Below, piece after piece: positions 1 to 11,512 of a stretch of 64,000 nt of DNA (its first letter is position 1; every line of letters begins with the position of its first letter). The position numbers and the translations under genes were made by a program. Origin of the DNA: Heliocidaris tuberculata (lineage: Eukaryota > Echinodermata > Echinoidea > Camarodonta > Echinometridae); the NCBI GenBank assembly GCA_025618425.1, contig CM046839.1, positions 2,046,831 to 2,110,830 of the forward strand, written 5' to 3'. Below the pieces are notes generated by a model. The model searched no databases. It was not told the DNA's origin and was given only the letters and a program-made list of their open reading frames with translations.

Positions 1-1050
1 TTTGGGGGCTGTTGGAACAAATTTGGCGACAAGTTAGCCGACATCTTTTCGACAGTCAAAAACAAACCAACAAAAAAAGTCATCAGATTCATTTTCAAGG
101 GTTTAAATCTGATCCTGTTTTTTCAAAAATCTTTTTTAAAAGATTATTTTGGGAACAAGAATCAATAACATATATTTGTTGATATAAATTATGAGAGGGG
201 TGTTATTATCCTCACCAGCGACGCTTTTGGTAGTTGAACATAAACAAACTGCAGAAGAAATTTTTACTACTAGTATCAGCATGCTTGTTGTACAGTGGGT
301 TGCAAATAAGTTGTATTACATTTTTTCAGTCAGCAGGTCAGTAAAATGAATAACTAAAGAATATTACTTTTATCTACGTTTTGAGCGTTTGATATTATGA
401 TCCATTGTTAAAACCTCAGAGATAAAATAAAAAGTATTATTACTAAATTGGGATGAAATAATCGAAATAATCAGATCATATGAAAATGAACAAGCCTTGC
501 ACATTATTAAAAGGAAGTATAATATGCACGAAATGCCGAAACCTGGGGACTGTATTCAGTTGTACAACTCCTTTTCTATTTCTTTACCAGATAACCTCGA
601 TTATTTTTTGGACCTGATCCACATCACGTCGCCATGGTTTCACACTGCCATGGAATGTTACACATGTTTTCTTTCTCTAAAACTCAACAGATATCAATGG
701 CAAAATGATATTTCGAAACTCGTTTTAGGGGATATACTGTATATTGCCTTATGCATATCACATACAAACTATCATGATAGGTCGGTAGGATGTCGCTATA
801 GCTTATAATCAAAAATTAAATCATTTTCCATTTTTGAACTCGGAGGAACGTGTAGTCATGATAGTAGCACTAAGCAACTTCGAAATTTTCAATTCGCTTG
901 TTATTTATACATTTTTTAAAAAAATAACATGACCATAGGCGACTTGTGTTTTTCTTGTGAAAAAGAAGAAGAAGAAATGAAGTCTGGAAAACAAGGTACC
1001 CTTACCCCCATCCCTTCTTAAAGCTACCACCCACGGCTAAAAGCAATAGA
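1..1050. other. AT-rich intergenic DNA, no supported gene
   Basis: No domain, splice-bounded exon or repeat family is recognisable. The open frame at 497-808 has no recognisable motif and is not supported by flanking splice signals, so I do not call it a gene. Confidence 0.5.
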
Positions 1051-1124
1051 TGGAAGAGCTGCCAGGGCTTATGTCATTCGTACTGCGGGTAAAAGATATT
1101 TCTGGTAAATCATTTCTGGAATCC

Positions 1125-1425
1125 CCCCCCCCCCGTAAAAAGGGAAAAAAGTATCGCTCTCCCCCCTTCCGACAGACCTTGATCCGCCCTCGAAATTACA
1201 CCCCCCCCCCCCCTCCACAGAAAAATAAATTTAAAAAATGAAAGAGATTTAATTGCTTAGATGTGGACGCATCGCAGATAGACAGGGGGTAGTGAGAGTG
1301 AAAGGAAATAAGAGAGAGAGAGGGAGGGAGAGAGAGAGAGAAAGAAAGATTGGGAAGATAGACAGAAGAGAAAGGGGGCAGTTAGAGAAAAGGGAAAGTA
1401 GAGAGAGAGAGGGGGAGGGGGGGGA
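1125..1425. repeat. poly-C runs followed by GA-rich simple repeat
   Basis: Two runs of C (near 1125-1134 and 1201-1213) precede a purine tract dominated by GAGAGA and GGGA between about 1310 and 1425. The open frames here on both strands (RERERE or SLSLSL proteins) are translations of the simple repeat. Confidence 0.85.
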
Positions 1426-1807
1426 ATCACGAGAAGATGACCCTACGCACACTCAGACTATATAATCTCTTTTAGTCACTTCGCTTCCTTCACCTCTTAA
1501 GACCAGTGCGCCCTCCCCATGACATGTACACACGAGACGCCATAGAGGACAGACGCATATTAAGAAAATAAAACTCATGTCAAAATCTCCTTTGGGGGAA
1601 ATTCTATCTGATGAATATTGACAATCTGCGTCAAAATTACTTATCATTGGATTTGGAAAAAAAAGCGTAATGAGTTTCTTTAAAATATTAAAAATGTTAT
1701 GCAACACCAACATGACCAACTTCTTCAATTAGTGTCCGCTTATTTCCCTGCTGGTTAAGTCCCAAAATGTTGAATAGCAGGCCAGGGGCTCCAACATTAT
1801 GCTCGGG

Positions 1808-1989
1808 TGACAAATGCTCTGGGCTTTCTTTCGTCAAAAATTTAGGGTTACCGTTTGAGTTAAGGTTTCAGTCAGTGGATTTTAAGCTAATTTTAGCATG
1901 TTTAGGGTTAGGGTTAGGTAGGGTATTTAGTCCAGGGTTGGAGTAAGGAATTCGGTTAGTGTATACTGAACGCGGAGCAATAATGTGTC
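1808..1989. mobile_element. short inverted-repeat element with internal TTAGGG-like motifs (copy 1)
   Basis: The left end GACAAATGCTCTGGGC and the right end CGCGGAGCAATAATGTGTC match the ends of a second copy at 7361-7547, and the ends are imperfect inverted repeats of each other. The interior carries TTTAGGGTTAGGGTTAGG and related G/T-rich words. Most likely a non-autonomous element about 185 bp long; no target duplication could be fixed by eye. Confidence 0.45.
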
Positions 1990-3430
1990 GTACAACCGAA
2001 AAACCATTCTTTTATAACATGTATCATTACCTAACAAATTAATTTATTTAACCATAAAAGCAAACAAATTATATTTCTTTATCAATGAAACAGTGGGCCA
2101 TTGATGAGATGGGCAATATGACTATTGGCAGCCAAGAGCACCGTTTCAAAAGTTGATAGTGTATAAATAGTGTCTACTTCTATTAAGAAAGGGATGTTTT
2201 TGGTGATACTGTACAATGAACCGGGCAACCTGTCGTACCTCTCGTAACATCCCCTAGGTACAATGGACCTTTCTTTGTACCACGTGCTTCCATATTTCTT
2301 CGTATTTTCATCGAAACAAATCTGACAGAAGCATTAGAAAGAATATAGAAGGGTCAAGAGGGGTAGATTGACGTTACCATTCTTGAAATCCTTTATTAAA
2401 GAGACCAGTTCACAATCTAAACTTGAGCTATCGAAAACCCTATACTGCGTCCTACAAATTCTTTCCATCTCTAATACCGGCCCCTTTTTACCAGAATCAT
2501 TCGTAACTTTTCATTATTTTTGGCTACACTGACTCTTTCTGTCTCATTACATTCTTCTTTGTGCCTGTACAACTAAAATCAATACTGTAATTGGTGCTCG
2601 TTCGTTTCAGGTCATGTATATTTGAAATAATACAATACATGGATATAGTACGCTTGTTGATAATACGTAAAATCCCGTACAAAACACTGAGAAATTAGTT
2701 TGTCTTTGTCTTTAATTGTTCATTAATGAATAGGAAGAAGGATGGCGAGAAAGACAAAGTACTATGAATATAAAGAAGTGGCATACACAATTCTAAAGTA
2801 AAAGAAAAGGAAAATAAAAGAAGAGATAAAGAAGGGGCATCACAAACAACAGTAAATTACTCCCCAAAAGTAAATGACAAAGAAAAAAAAAATAGATACA
2901 GACTTTGGCATGAAATAAAGTAAAGAGAAATATAGAATGAGAAGATGAATAATAAACATAGAAATTTAAGGGCATACACGAGAAAAATTTACTGGGGCAC
3001 TGTTCTGTATAATCGTTAAATGTAACTTCTGAACGGGTCTCCAAGAAAGGTTGTTTGGTGTATACGATGTGAGAGAGAAAGCTAGAATGGCCTGGATACG
3101 AAGAGGCTTACGTGCAGAATGACATCTCATCCGGTCCATATATCTCGTGGGAAACATCCAAAGCAACTGTAGATGACATGAAAACATTTACATAATTCTC
3201 TCTCGGGTGGAAAATACAGATGGAGAGGGGGAGGAGGTCGCCCAGTTCCTGGTCCTTACAGGGTTTAGCACGTAGAGTGCATCGCCCGCATGACGTACTC
3301 CCAAGTCGGGATTAGGTACATCGTCAACTATTTCATTTCTTTGATATAGAAATCTGGATTACTTTGAAATAAAGAAACGAATATGTTTATAGTTTTGTAT
3401 AATGTATTGAAGGATATCTCCTTTATTTCT
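1990..3430. other. intergenic stretch, nothing recognised
   Basis: AT-rich sequence. The minus-strand frames at 2793-3187 overlap each other, have no recognisable motif and lack splice context. Confidence 0.5.
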
Positions 3431-3595
3431 TTTCTTGGCGGGGGAGGGTGGCTGGGTGTTCTTTCAACCTTTAAATGTTCTTGTTTACTGTTAGAACACT
3501 TTTCTTTTCTCTGCCAGGTTCATGCTGTCTAAGTTTGTATATACTTTTGTTTTTGTACGTTTTAGAGATTCAACATATTCTTTATTATTCTTTTT

Positions 3596-3628
3596 GCTCC
3601 TCCTCCTCCTCATCATCATCTTCTTTTT

Positions 3629-3659
<31 letters not shown>

Positions 3660-3695
3660 TTATTATTATTATTGTTGTTGTTGTTATTATAATCA
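3596..3695. repeat. compound trinucleotide microsatellite
   Basis: Consecutive runs of CTC/ATC, TCT, TTA and TTG. Apparent poly-Ser/poly-Tyr and poly-Lys/poly-Asn frames on both strands are translations of this tract. Confidence 0.95.
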
Positions 3696-3794
3696 TTGTT
3701 ACATGTTATAAATGTTGTTTTTGTTATTATCATTTTTATTATTCTTAATATTTTTTTTCTTCTCATTCTGTAAATAATACAAATTGAACTAATT

Positions 3795-3919
3795 AATTTT
3801 GTATGTTGGGGACCCCACTGGAAATAAGCTCTCGAGCTTTCGTGGGTTATCCTGTTCAAGCTTACATGATTTTGATCTGATATTCTTTTATTGTTGTATG
3901 TTAGAGGCTTGGCAAATAA

Positions 3920-3960
<41 letters not shown>
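3795..3960 (+). mobile_element. LINE 3' tail with (AATC)n end
   Basis: A GC-richer stretch containing TCTCGAGCTTTCGTGGG is followed by an AT-rich tail, the word GGCAAATAAAATC and about nine AATC repeats ending near 3960. A 3' end made of a short tandem repeat after AATAAA-like sequence is typical of CR1/L2-type non-LTR retrotransposons. Only the 3' UTR is present; no ORF2 C-terminus was found directly upstream. Confidence 0.55.
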
Positions 3961-3961
<1 letters not shown>

Positions 3962-4199
3962 GGGGTGAGCAAAAAGTTAAGACCATCTGTTGAGAGCCAG
4001 ATTGACGTTAACTCTTCGTAAAATGAACGCCCTTCTGACTTTAACTGACGAGATCGTGAGAGAACGTCCCCATCGGTCTCCTTGTCTATAATTATGATGC
4101 AGATAGCAGATCAAACAAATCAATCAATTCTTTACTTGATGACATAAATGTTTCAAATGCTTCAGACAAGATATAGTAATAATAGTAATAATACTGGGC

Positions 4200-4500
4200 T
4201 CTTGTATAGCTCTCATGTCTGCCAGACTTGACACTCCTGGCGCACGCAATGATATTACCCCGGCTTTAGCATAGCTGTCATCAAAACATGTTCCTGTATC
4301 CACTCCATCACCGTTGCACTATCAGAGCATTTCAATTAATTAATTCCTGCTTGGTGCCCATTTACCTCACCTGGGTCGAGTTTGGCAAATATACATGTAG
4401 ATTAAGGTCTTGCCAAAGGACGTTAGTGCTGTGGCAGGGATTCGAACGCTGTACCTTGTGGTTCACAGTCCGGTGACTTATCCACTACACAACAACACCC
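4200..4500 (-). mobile_element. tRNA-derived SINE-like repeat (copy 1)
   Basis: Read on the minus strand, the head resembles a tRNA: GTAGTGGATAAGTCACCGG looks like an A box region, an anticodon-loop-like CTGTGAA follows, and CGTTCGAATCCCTG resembles a B box. A body with the words TTTACCTCACCTGGGT follows. The same body and B box recur at 40514-40775 and 42155-42416, and more weakly near 56580-56700. The shared body shows it is a dispersed repeat and not a single tRNA gene. Confidence 0.6.
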
Positions 4501-4626
4501 TCCCCATCCACATTATGATATACTTTTTGATATCTGCTGGTTTCATATGTAATGAGCTTTTATCGTATGATGGGTGCCACATGATGCCACAATAATTGTA
4601 TTCTACCACGCGATCGTTGTTCTGAG

Positions 4627-4768
4627 CCCTCTTGCATAAAAAGTTGCGATTAAACGCAACTCAAAAAATTAAACGCAACTTGATTTTCAACCAGTCAGGA
4701 TCGAGTATTTGGGATTTGCGTTTATTTTTTTGAGTTGCGATTAAACGCAACTTTTTATGCAAGAGGGC
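4627..4768. mobile_element. foldback MITE, about 140 bp
   Basis: Terminal inverted repeats of about 40 bp begin CCCTCTTGCATAAAAAGTTG and end with the reverse complement, both containing GCGATTAAACGCAACT. Only about 60 bp lies between the arms. No coding capacity. Related in style to the element at 19022-19162. Confidence 0.85.
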
Positions 4769-5759
4769 CCTGAACTATTACATTTAGTTGGAAATTTTAG
4801 GGTTTTTTCTATTAATCCTGTATGGAGCAATTTAAGCATAAATATATAATTTGTACTACTAGCAATGATACTCAGAGGGTTAATAATAATCATGATAATG
4901 GCTATTCAGTGACCTTGTAGCAAAAAAAATGTCTACTAAAATTATTTCATTAGATTATTTTTCTATCGAAACAGCCTGTGTCAATCAGACTCCTAAAGTG
5001 GGATGTATAAAGCACGTATGCATTTCTTAGTTACATACAACAATTTGTTCTCGCTCAAACTTTTTTACCTGCTTTAGATAATATCTATTACATTAATGTT
5101 ACCCCTGGGCTCAATATTGAAACATACATGATGCATTTATTGTCATAATTCTACTCTAGGGTCCTTCATATTTGTGTAAATTGTACATAAATCAATGGTT
5201 ATGAGGCCTCAGGTCAAAACCTAACATGACATTCGTGAATTATAGCAGCAGCCTGGTAAACTGCCACAAAATTGCGACTTTTTAGTGTTGACCTATTTTC
5301 CCCCTTTTTTCTTGGATGATATCAAATTTGTGCAATATTGTTTGTATGTCTACGTAAGGGTAGTAGGTATTATTTATTTCATTTATTTTATTTATTACTA
5401 TTTACATTTTTTTTTAAATGTAAATGTATCTTAAGCCAATAGGCACATTAATTCCTTTATTTTGGTCTCGTCTTTGTCCCCCTCCCATTCCGCTTCTCAT
5501 TATATTTGCAATACAATACAATTTACGGAGTACAATATTATTTTATTGTACTGTATTTTTACTCGATGTACGACTGATATTTGATAAGTATTTTAAGCAG
5601 GGAAATGTTACATATCCCTGATTTAATCATGACACGCTCTTTACTATTTGTGAACCCCATTTAAGCAGGGAAATGTAACTAATTGTTTTATATAAACGAT
5701 GTTTATAATATTTTAAAAGGAGACTATTTCATGTCTTGAGGGGCGTTACTTTCAAGCCT
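4769..5759. other. AT-rich intergenic DNA, nothing recognised
   Basis: No gene or repeat family recognised. The open frame at 5424-5621 lacks any motif. The words TTTAAGCAGGGAAATGTTAC near 5591 and TTTAAGCAGGGAAATGTAAC near 5660 are a short direct repeat. Confidence 0.4.
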
Positions 5760-5870
5760 TGAGCTTATGACTAACTCCTCCCATGCGATGACTTTTTATT
5801 ATTTTGTTGATACGTTATTTTGTATTTGATGCATGGAAAAATAAAATCTATCAATCAATATTGTAATTAT
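5760..5870 (+). mobile_element. possible LINE 3' tail fragment
   Basis: GACTTTTTATTATTTTGTTG followed by GGAAAAATAAAATC and a short ATCAATCA run resembles the tail at 3795-3960. Too short to assign firmly. Confidence 0.35.
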
Positions 5871-6339
5871 ACCTGCACCCCCCCCCCCCAAAAAAAAATA
5901 AGAGGAGCTTTAATTTGAATATATCTAATTTAGCTTTTACTTTTATAAACAGTGTTTCGTAGCGATTAATATTGGTTCAATAGTTCTTTCAGGATTGTTA
6001 TTTTGGGAATTTAACAGTTTGAGGAGCATTCCCAGTTCATTTATAATGAAAGCAGTTTTCTTACATGATATAATACAAGTAGAAAAAATGCAGACATTTG
6101 AATTGTTTATATTCAAATCTAATGAATGTGTTTAATGGATCTATATTATTCCTAGAATTTTTCTCCCAGTAGCATTAGTTCAAACTAATAAAGCAATATC
6201 ATACCAAAGGCCTGGTTTTTAAAAGAATATTTGGTATGACGAATTAACTCACCAAATCATATTCATGTTGTGTTTATTGATCGTTTATTTTACTCGCCTC
6301 CTTCTGTCTTATGAGTTTGAAGTTCCTACTTCCTCCTCA

Positions 6340-6440
6340 TCATCATCATCCATGAAGATGATAATATCATAACTATCGTCGTCATCATCATCGTCATCAT
6401 CATTATCATCATCATCATCATCATCATTTCATCATTATTT
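6340..6440. repeat. (ATC)n microsatellite
   Basis: Imperfect run of ATC/GTC trinucleotides. Confidence 0.9.
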
Positions 6441-7360
6441 TTGCATTATTAATTACATTACTTAAGATTACTGTACATGGCAGCGAAATATACTTTGAGG
6501 GCCAGAATGAGAAATTCTCGAATTAATATGAGAGAAAAGCGAAGTTGATATATCTTTAGTTATAATGATAGTTTCATTTTTTGGTGACAGAATAATAGCA
6601 AGTAGTAAATAAACGGCATATACGAACGATGTCTGCAAAATTTGATGAGTGCCTATTATGTCTGATGGATTAGCATTAGACGACACATACCCCCCCCCCC
6701 ATTCCAAACATAAAAAGCTGGCTACACGACTGATGGGGGCAGGTATAGGATGAAGATGGATTAAAATGAGACCGCTAAAGAGTAATACTGCAATAGTCTA
6801 GAGAGAAGTACTCATTTATCTCCTACATGTACCTCCCGAGTTGAACGCACCTCACCATGGTAACAGTGTCTTGATTGAAACCAGCAAATCAGGACAGAGG
6901 CTTCACACAGCTCAACAGTGATGTAGCGAGACGAGTCTCGGTCTCGAGTTTTTGATGTTTCGGCCTTGGTCTCGACTCTGAGACCTTAATGATCAATGAA
7001 TGGGATCAAAAGAATTTCTCCTGGTACATATTATATGATCAAAGTCATTTTGTATTTAAGCCACACTTCATCTTACCTTACCGGTATCTTTTTTTCCGCA
7101 GATACAAAAATATTACTTCAATTCTTTTTTCATCGATACAATAATATCTTAACATAATCACCGTTCTAAAGAGTTTTTTTTTTTTTTTTTTTAGATAAGC
7201 CTACTTTGTCTACAGATGGTCATTCATATATCTTAATATCAGGAGCATGAAAACGAATGACAAGCAGACGAAAACATCGGATAAAGATGTATATTTTCAA
7301 GACAACACCAATAAAATTTACAAAAGTGGGAGGGTTGAGTGATAAGAACTTTGTTCTAGT

Positions 7361-7547
7361 GACATTCGCTCCGGGCTTTATTTCGTCGACGACAGATGGT
7401 CAGGGGTTGGGTTGAAGTTGGGTTAAGGTTAGTTTTAGGATTAAAGTTGGAGTAATGATATGGTGCAAAGTCGGGTCAAAAGCTTAAGACAAATGAATTC
7501 GATTAGTATGCTGAGTATCAGAAATCGACGGCGGAGCAAGAATTGTC
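7361..7547. mobile_element. short inverted-repeat element (copy 2)
   Basis: Left end GACATTCGCTCCGGGC and right end GGCGGAGCAAGAATTGTC are imperfect inverted repeats, and both match the ends of 1808-1989. The interior has the same G/T-rich composition (GGTTGGGTT, AAGGTTAG). It lies about 430 bp upstream of the first coding exon of the CUB/LDLa gene. Confidence 0.45.
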
Positions 7548-7977
7548 TTTGAGGTGTTGAATTATATCTTACAATAGAGGGGTCACCCTCACGTAGTTGG
7601 TGTCCACATTGCCTCTTTCACCCTATTAACATCATGAACTCGGTGCACTCCCCCCCCCCCCCCCCCATCTCATTCCCAAGACGGCATCACAATGTTTCTC
7701 TGAGATGACTTCTAGATGCTGATCGATGATCATGCAGTGAACCAATAACAGGCCGGACAAAGTCCAACTCGATGAACAAACATCGCAGGAAAAAAAATGA
7801 TGATATATGACCAAGAAGCGACGAAGTTGATGCGAGCTTGCTGCTAAAATACGGAAGAAGCAAAGGTCAAAATACGATGATATAAACACTGTGCTTGGTG
7901 TAAGTCTAGGCCAGTTCGAAACCCTACGGGTATATGTTAGCGGCCATGAACATGCACTGTGTGGATCTGAAATCAAC

Positions 7978-8101
7978 ATGGCGTCCCTAGTTACCAAGAA
8001 TGCCGGGAGGTCAGTCTTGTTGAACCCGGAGCCCATGTCTGTATTCATCATGATTACAGTACTTCTTACATCATGTAGTTCTACTATTGGGATCAACGTC
8101 G
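7978..8101 (+). CDS. exon 1: signal peptide
   Basis: ATG at 7978 opens a 41-codon exon ending phase 1 at the donor G|GTAAGT. It encodes a hydrophobic stretch [14 protein letters not shown] suited to secretion. The final G joins TG of exon 2 to give Val. Confidence 0.8.
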
Positions 8102-9095
8102 GTAAGTTCATAAATCAAAGACAAGTTCAATATTTATTTCATTTTGTCGTTCCGAAGTATAACATCTTACAAGCTTTGGTATTTCTTAGTATTTCCGATA
8201 GCGAGGAACGGACAACAGCTTATTCATGTGATACATATTTACAAGCTCATTGTTTGTAATATGGTTAGATTCATACATCTAGGCATATACCTGTATTTTT
8301 GCATCTTGTTTATATTCCAAACTTGGCCCTCAAATCTTCTAAACGTTGCTTACAAACACAGACCTGTATGTTATTTCTTATTCTATATTCTATTTGATAA
8401 TCATAATCATGCCAGAAGTTTAGACGCAGATCACACATTCGCACAATATTTTTACATTCACGCTGATATGTCTTTTTAAATTGTTACATCGTTATTCTCG
8501 TTTATACCCAGGCCCCGTGAAATTATGTATTGTGTGTGATGAATTGACCGAATAGAAACATATTGTACCAAAGATGATTTATGTATCAAGGATAATGTTC
8601 ACATGTCAGGATGGACATGTCAGGATGGCGAAGGAGAATGGAGAGAAAACATAAACATTGTTCTTTTGTTTAGGTTATGTTCACTGTTATGTTTAAGGTA
8701 CTTTTCATGAACATTGTCACCTGCATCTTTATTTATTTATTTTGTTATGTTGATATCTTAGTGGATCTTGTAACTCGGGAAATCTAAACGTAGATTATTT
8801 TTTATTAATTTAACTCCTATCTCTAGGAATATTAGTTTTAATTCAATGGTAATCCTTCATTTTGAATAGTAAAAGCAACATAATTATACATGTATAACAG
8901 ACTATCTACTTCATCATTATCATTGTGTATTATTCTATCACACTGAATAGCTGCATTGTGGTATTCAGTGGCGGATCCAAGGGGGGGGGGACGGGGGGCC
9001 CGCGCCCCCTCCCATGGGACCGAAAAGGGGCCCCAAAAATGCTGAGGACCTTTTTTTTTTCGCTTGTCAGATATTTTTTTAGTTAAAGGACCTTT

Positions 9096-9166
<71 letters not shown>

Positions 9167-10551
9167 TGTCAGAAAATTTTGTGAATATTGAGCCCCCTCC
9201 CTCAAGAAATCCTGGATCCACCACTGGCGGTATTGACAATATTTTACGATTTTAAAGTTCGGAAAAGACCCGAAACGAACAAAACATTTTAATTAAAATG
9301 ATAATTGACTTTGTTTATGTTATTTACACTTAATCTGCAGGTAAAGTAATAAAATAAGATGAATCAGTACAATTATGAGCAAAAACTTAGAATTCTTCGG
9401 CTGGGAGAACGGCTTTTGAATAAGCCATGAATATGAAGTTATGGGTCCAAAATGTTCTTGCAATATAGTTCAAAAAGTGCCCTTGCTGCCAAGCTGTCCC
9501 GAAGAATATGGAAGATTCCAGAAGCATAATTGATGCAGATCCAGATTAAAAACATCCCAGGTTTTTCAGGAAGTCATCAATGTTCATGACGATGTCGCCG
9601 ATGTCGATAATGGGGTTGAACAAGGTGTCAGTGATGTCGGACACAGTGTGTATGATTATTTTGGACACGATATCAATGATATCCAAAACGATGTCCAAGA
9701 TGAAGTCCAAGATGAGGTCCAAGATGATTTCCAGAGGTTAATATCAATATGATTATTAGATGGTGGTAACTGAGAATTAACGCAATGTACATGTATGCTC
9801 CATGATGTTAGTCTGGATATAAATTCTAATTCTATCTGTGTAAGCTCCCAGCTTATGAACAATCTCAAGTAATAATTCCAATCTTAACTAGAATTATCTA
9901 CCTTCAACAACTGAAATTTTTAATGTTGGTTTGGAAATCTTTGATAAGTTAGGTCCTAAATGTAATAAACAAAAGAAGGAAATTCCAGTAATCTATCTAT
10001 ACTCATTATAATGATACACTCTTACGAAGAAGTTCATACAAAGGTCAGGATTGTTAACAGATTACATAATTACCATGATTACAATGTTATATATATGGTC
10101 ACAAATCATACAGAATGATTTAGAATGTTCTTCCTCTACTGGATTTTTATCATTTACTATGTCATTACCGATAACATCCAAATTTGAATCTTACACCTTC
10201 TAGAAATTTCGATAACTGTTGAGCACACTGAGAAACCTAAAAATGAATCCCTTCTAGAAGATTGTACAATTATATAACAAATTTAATACCTCAAATAATC
10301 TCAATATTTCTAAGAACCCCATTGCGACTATAATATCAATGAGCCACCATCGATGACTGCAAAATACAAATTAAAGTTTTTAAAAAATAATAGTATAAAT
10401 CTGATAGACACCCCACCCCCTAAAAAGAAAAAAGAAGACATTTTTTTATAAGCTTATATACAGGAAGCTCTTGAAGTCTAGTATCAACCAGTAAATTTCA
10501 AAATCGATGATAAGTTCAATAAAAAGAAATAAAAATAAAATGAGAGGAAAG

Positions 10552-10591
<40 letters not shown>

Positions 10592-11417
10592 CTTGTTTAG
10601 TGAATAACCTGAATTTAATTACTGTATACGCCAGGAGAAATGAATTCCATTTTCAGTAATATTGATAATTAAATTATTATCTACCTTTTCAAGGGTTCTG
10701 CCATTTCTGAAACTATTATTTTTATTTGACACATGTTATCTTTTTTTAAAAGTGTATTTATCATCACACTGTGACTCCGTGGTATCAACTGGAATCGGGG
10801 GTCTCCTGGAGCCCGAGGATGGACTGTACTACAAGGAGAATATTGACTGCACCGTCACACTGACTGCCTTACCCTCCCACAAGATCCTACTCCAGTTCCA
10901 TCGTTTCGTTCTAGAGAGTGGTGTCAGTGGTAAGTGGGGCACATGAGGGTAGATGAGGGAGGGGATAAGGTGATGATGGGGTCTATTAGAGGCAGAGATT
11001 GGACTATATAATTTTAGAGAGTGAGGTCAGTGGTGAGTCGGGTGTATGCAGGACTGGGGTGGGGCTGAGGGGGTAATGGGGCCATAATGGAGCCAGACGA
11101 AGGTCTGTACCACCAGGAGAACTTTAACTCTGGCTGTCTAGTTAGAATAAGGCAATGGAGCCTTAAATAGGCCTCCTTTTCACATGTCACCACTGTGTAT
11201 TTTTTAAATTTTTTTAAATTTTTTTTTTATTGATGCAAGATTTATTTCATTTCATTTCCAAATAGAAAACAATATGATTTAAAAAGTACAAAATCATGAA
11301 ATTAAAAAGGAACCTACTGGAAAGCACAGCTTGTTTGTGTAGGTTCCCAAGAATAAATATAACATTAACATAAATATCTTTTATAACATGGAAGATTGAA
11401 AGTGAAATACATATTTG

Positions 11418-11512
<95 letters not shown>

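Larger units (their letters stand above)
8102..10752. other. intron 1 of the CUB/LDLa gene
   Basis: No further exon seen. It holds a hAT-type MITE at 8966-9226, short 12-bp repeats of GATGTCCAAGAT type at about 9660-9730, and a (TA)n run at 10555-10591. Confidence 0.7.

Noticed and set aside
497..808. 103-residue plus-strand frame
   Set aside because: No motif, no splice support and codon choice typical of random AT-rich sequence.
1880..1930. TTAGGG repeats as a telomere end
   Set aside because: Only about three imperfect units lie inside a dispersed element with unique DNA on both sides.
3491..3925. 144-residue minus-strand frame rich in Lys, Asn and Arg
   Set aside because: It is the translation of the trinucleotide microsatellite at 3596-3695 and the LINE tail.
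4436..4495. tRNA-His-like gene on the minus strand
   Set aside because: A-box, anticodon-loop and B-box resemblance is present, but the acceptor stem does not pair well and the body recurs at 40514 and 42155, so it is a SINE head.
7891..7977. Upstream extension of the CUB/LDLa protein from 7891
   Set aside because: The upstream in-frame codon there is GTG, and the first ATG at 7978 directly precedes the signal peptide.
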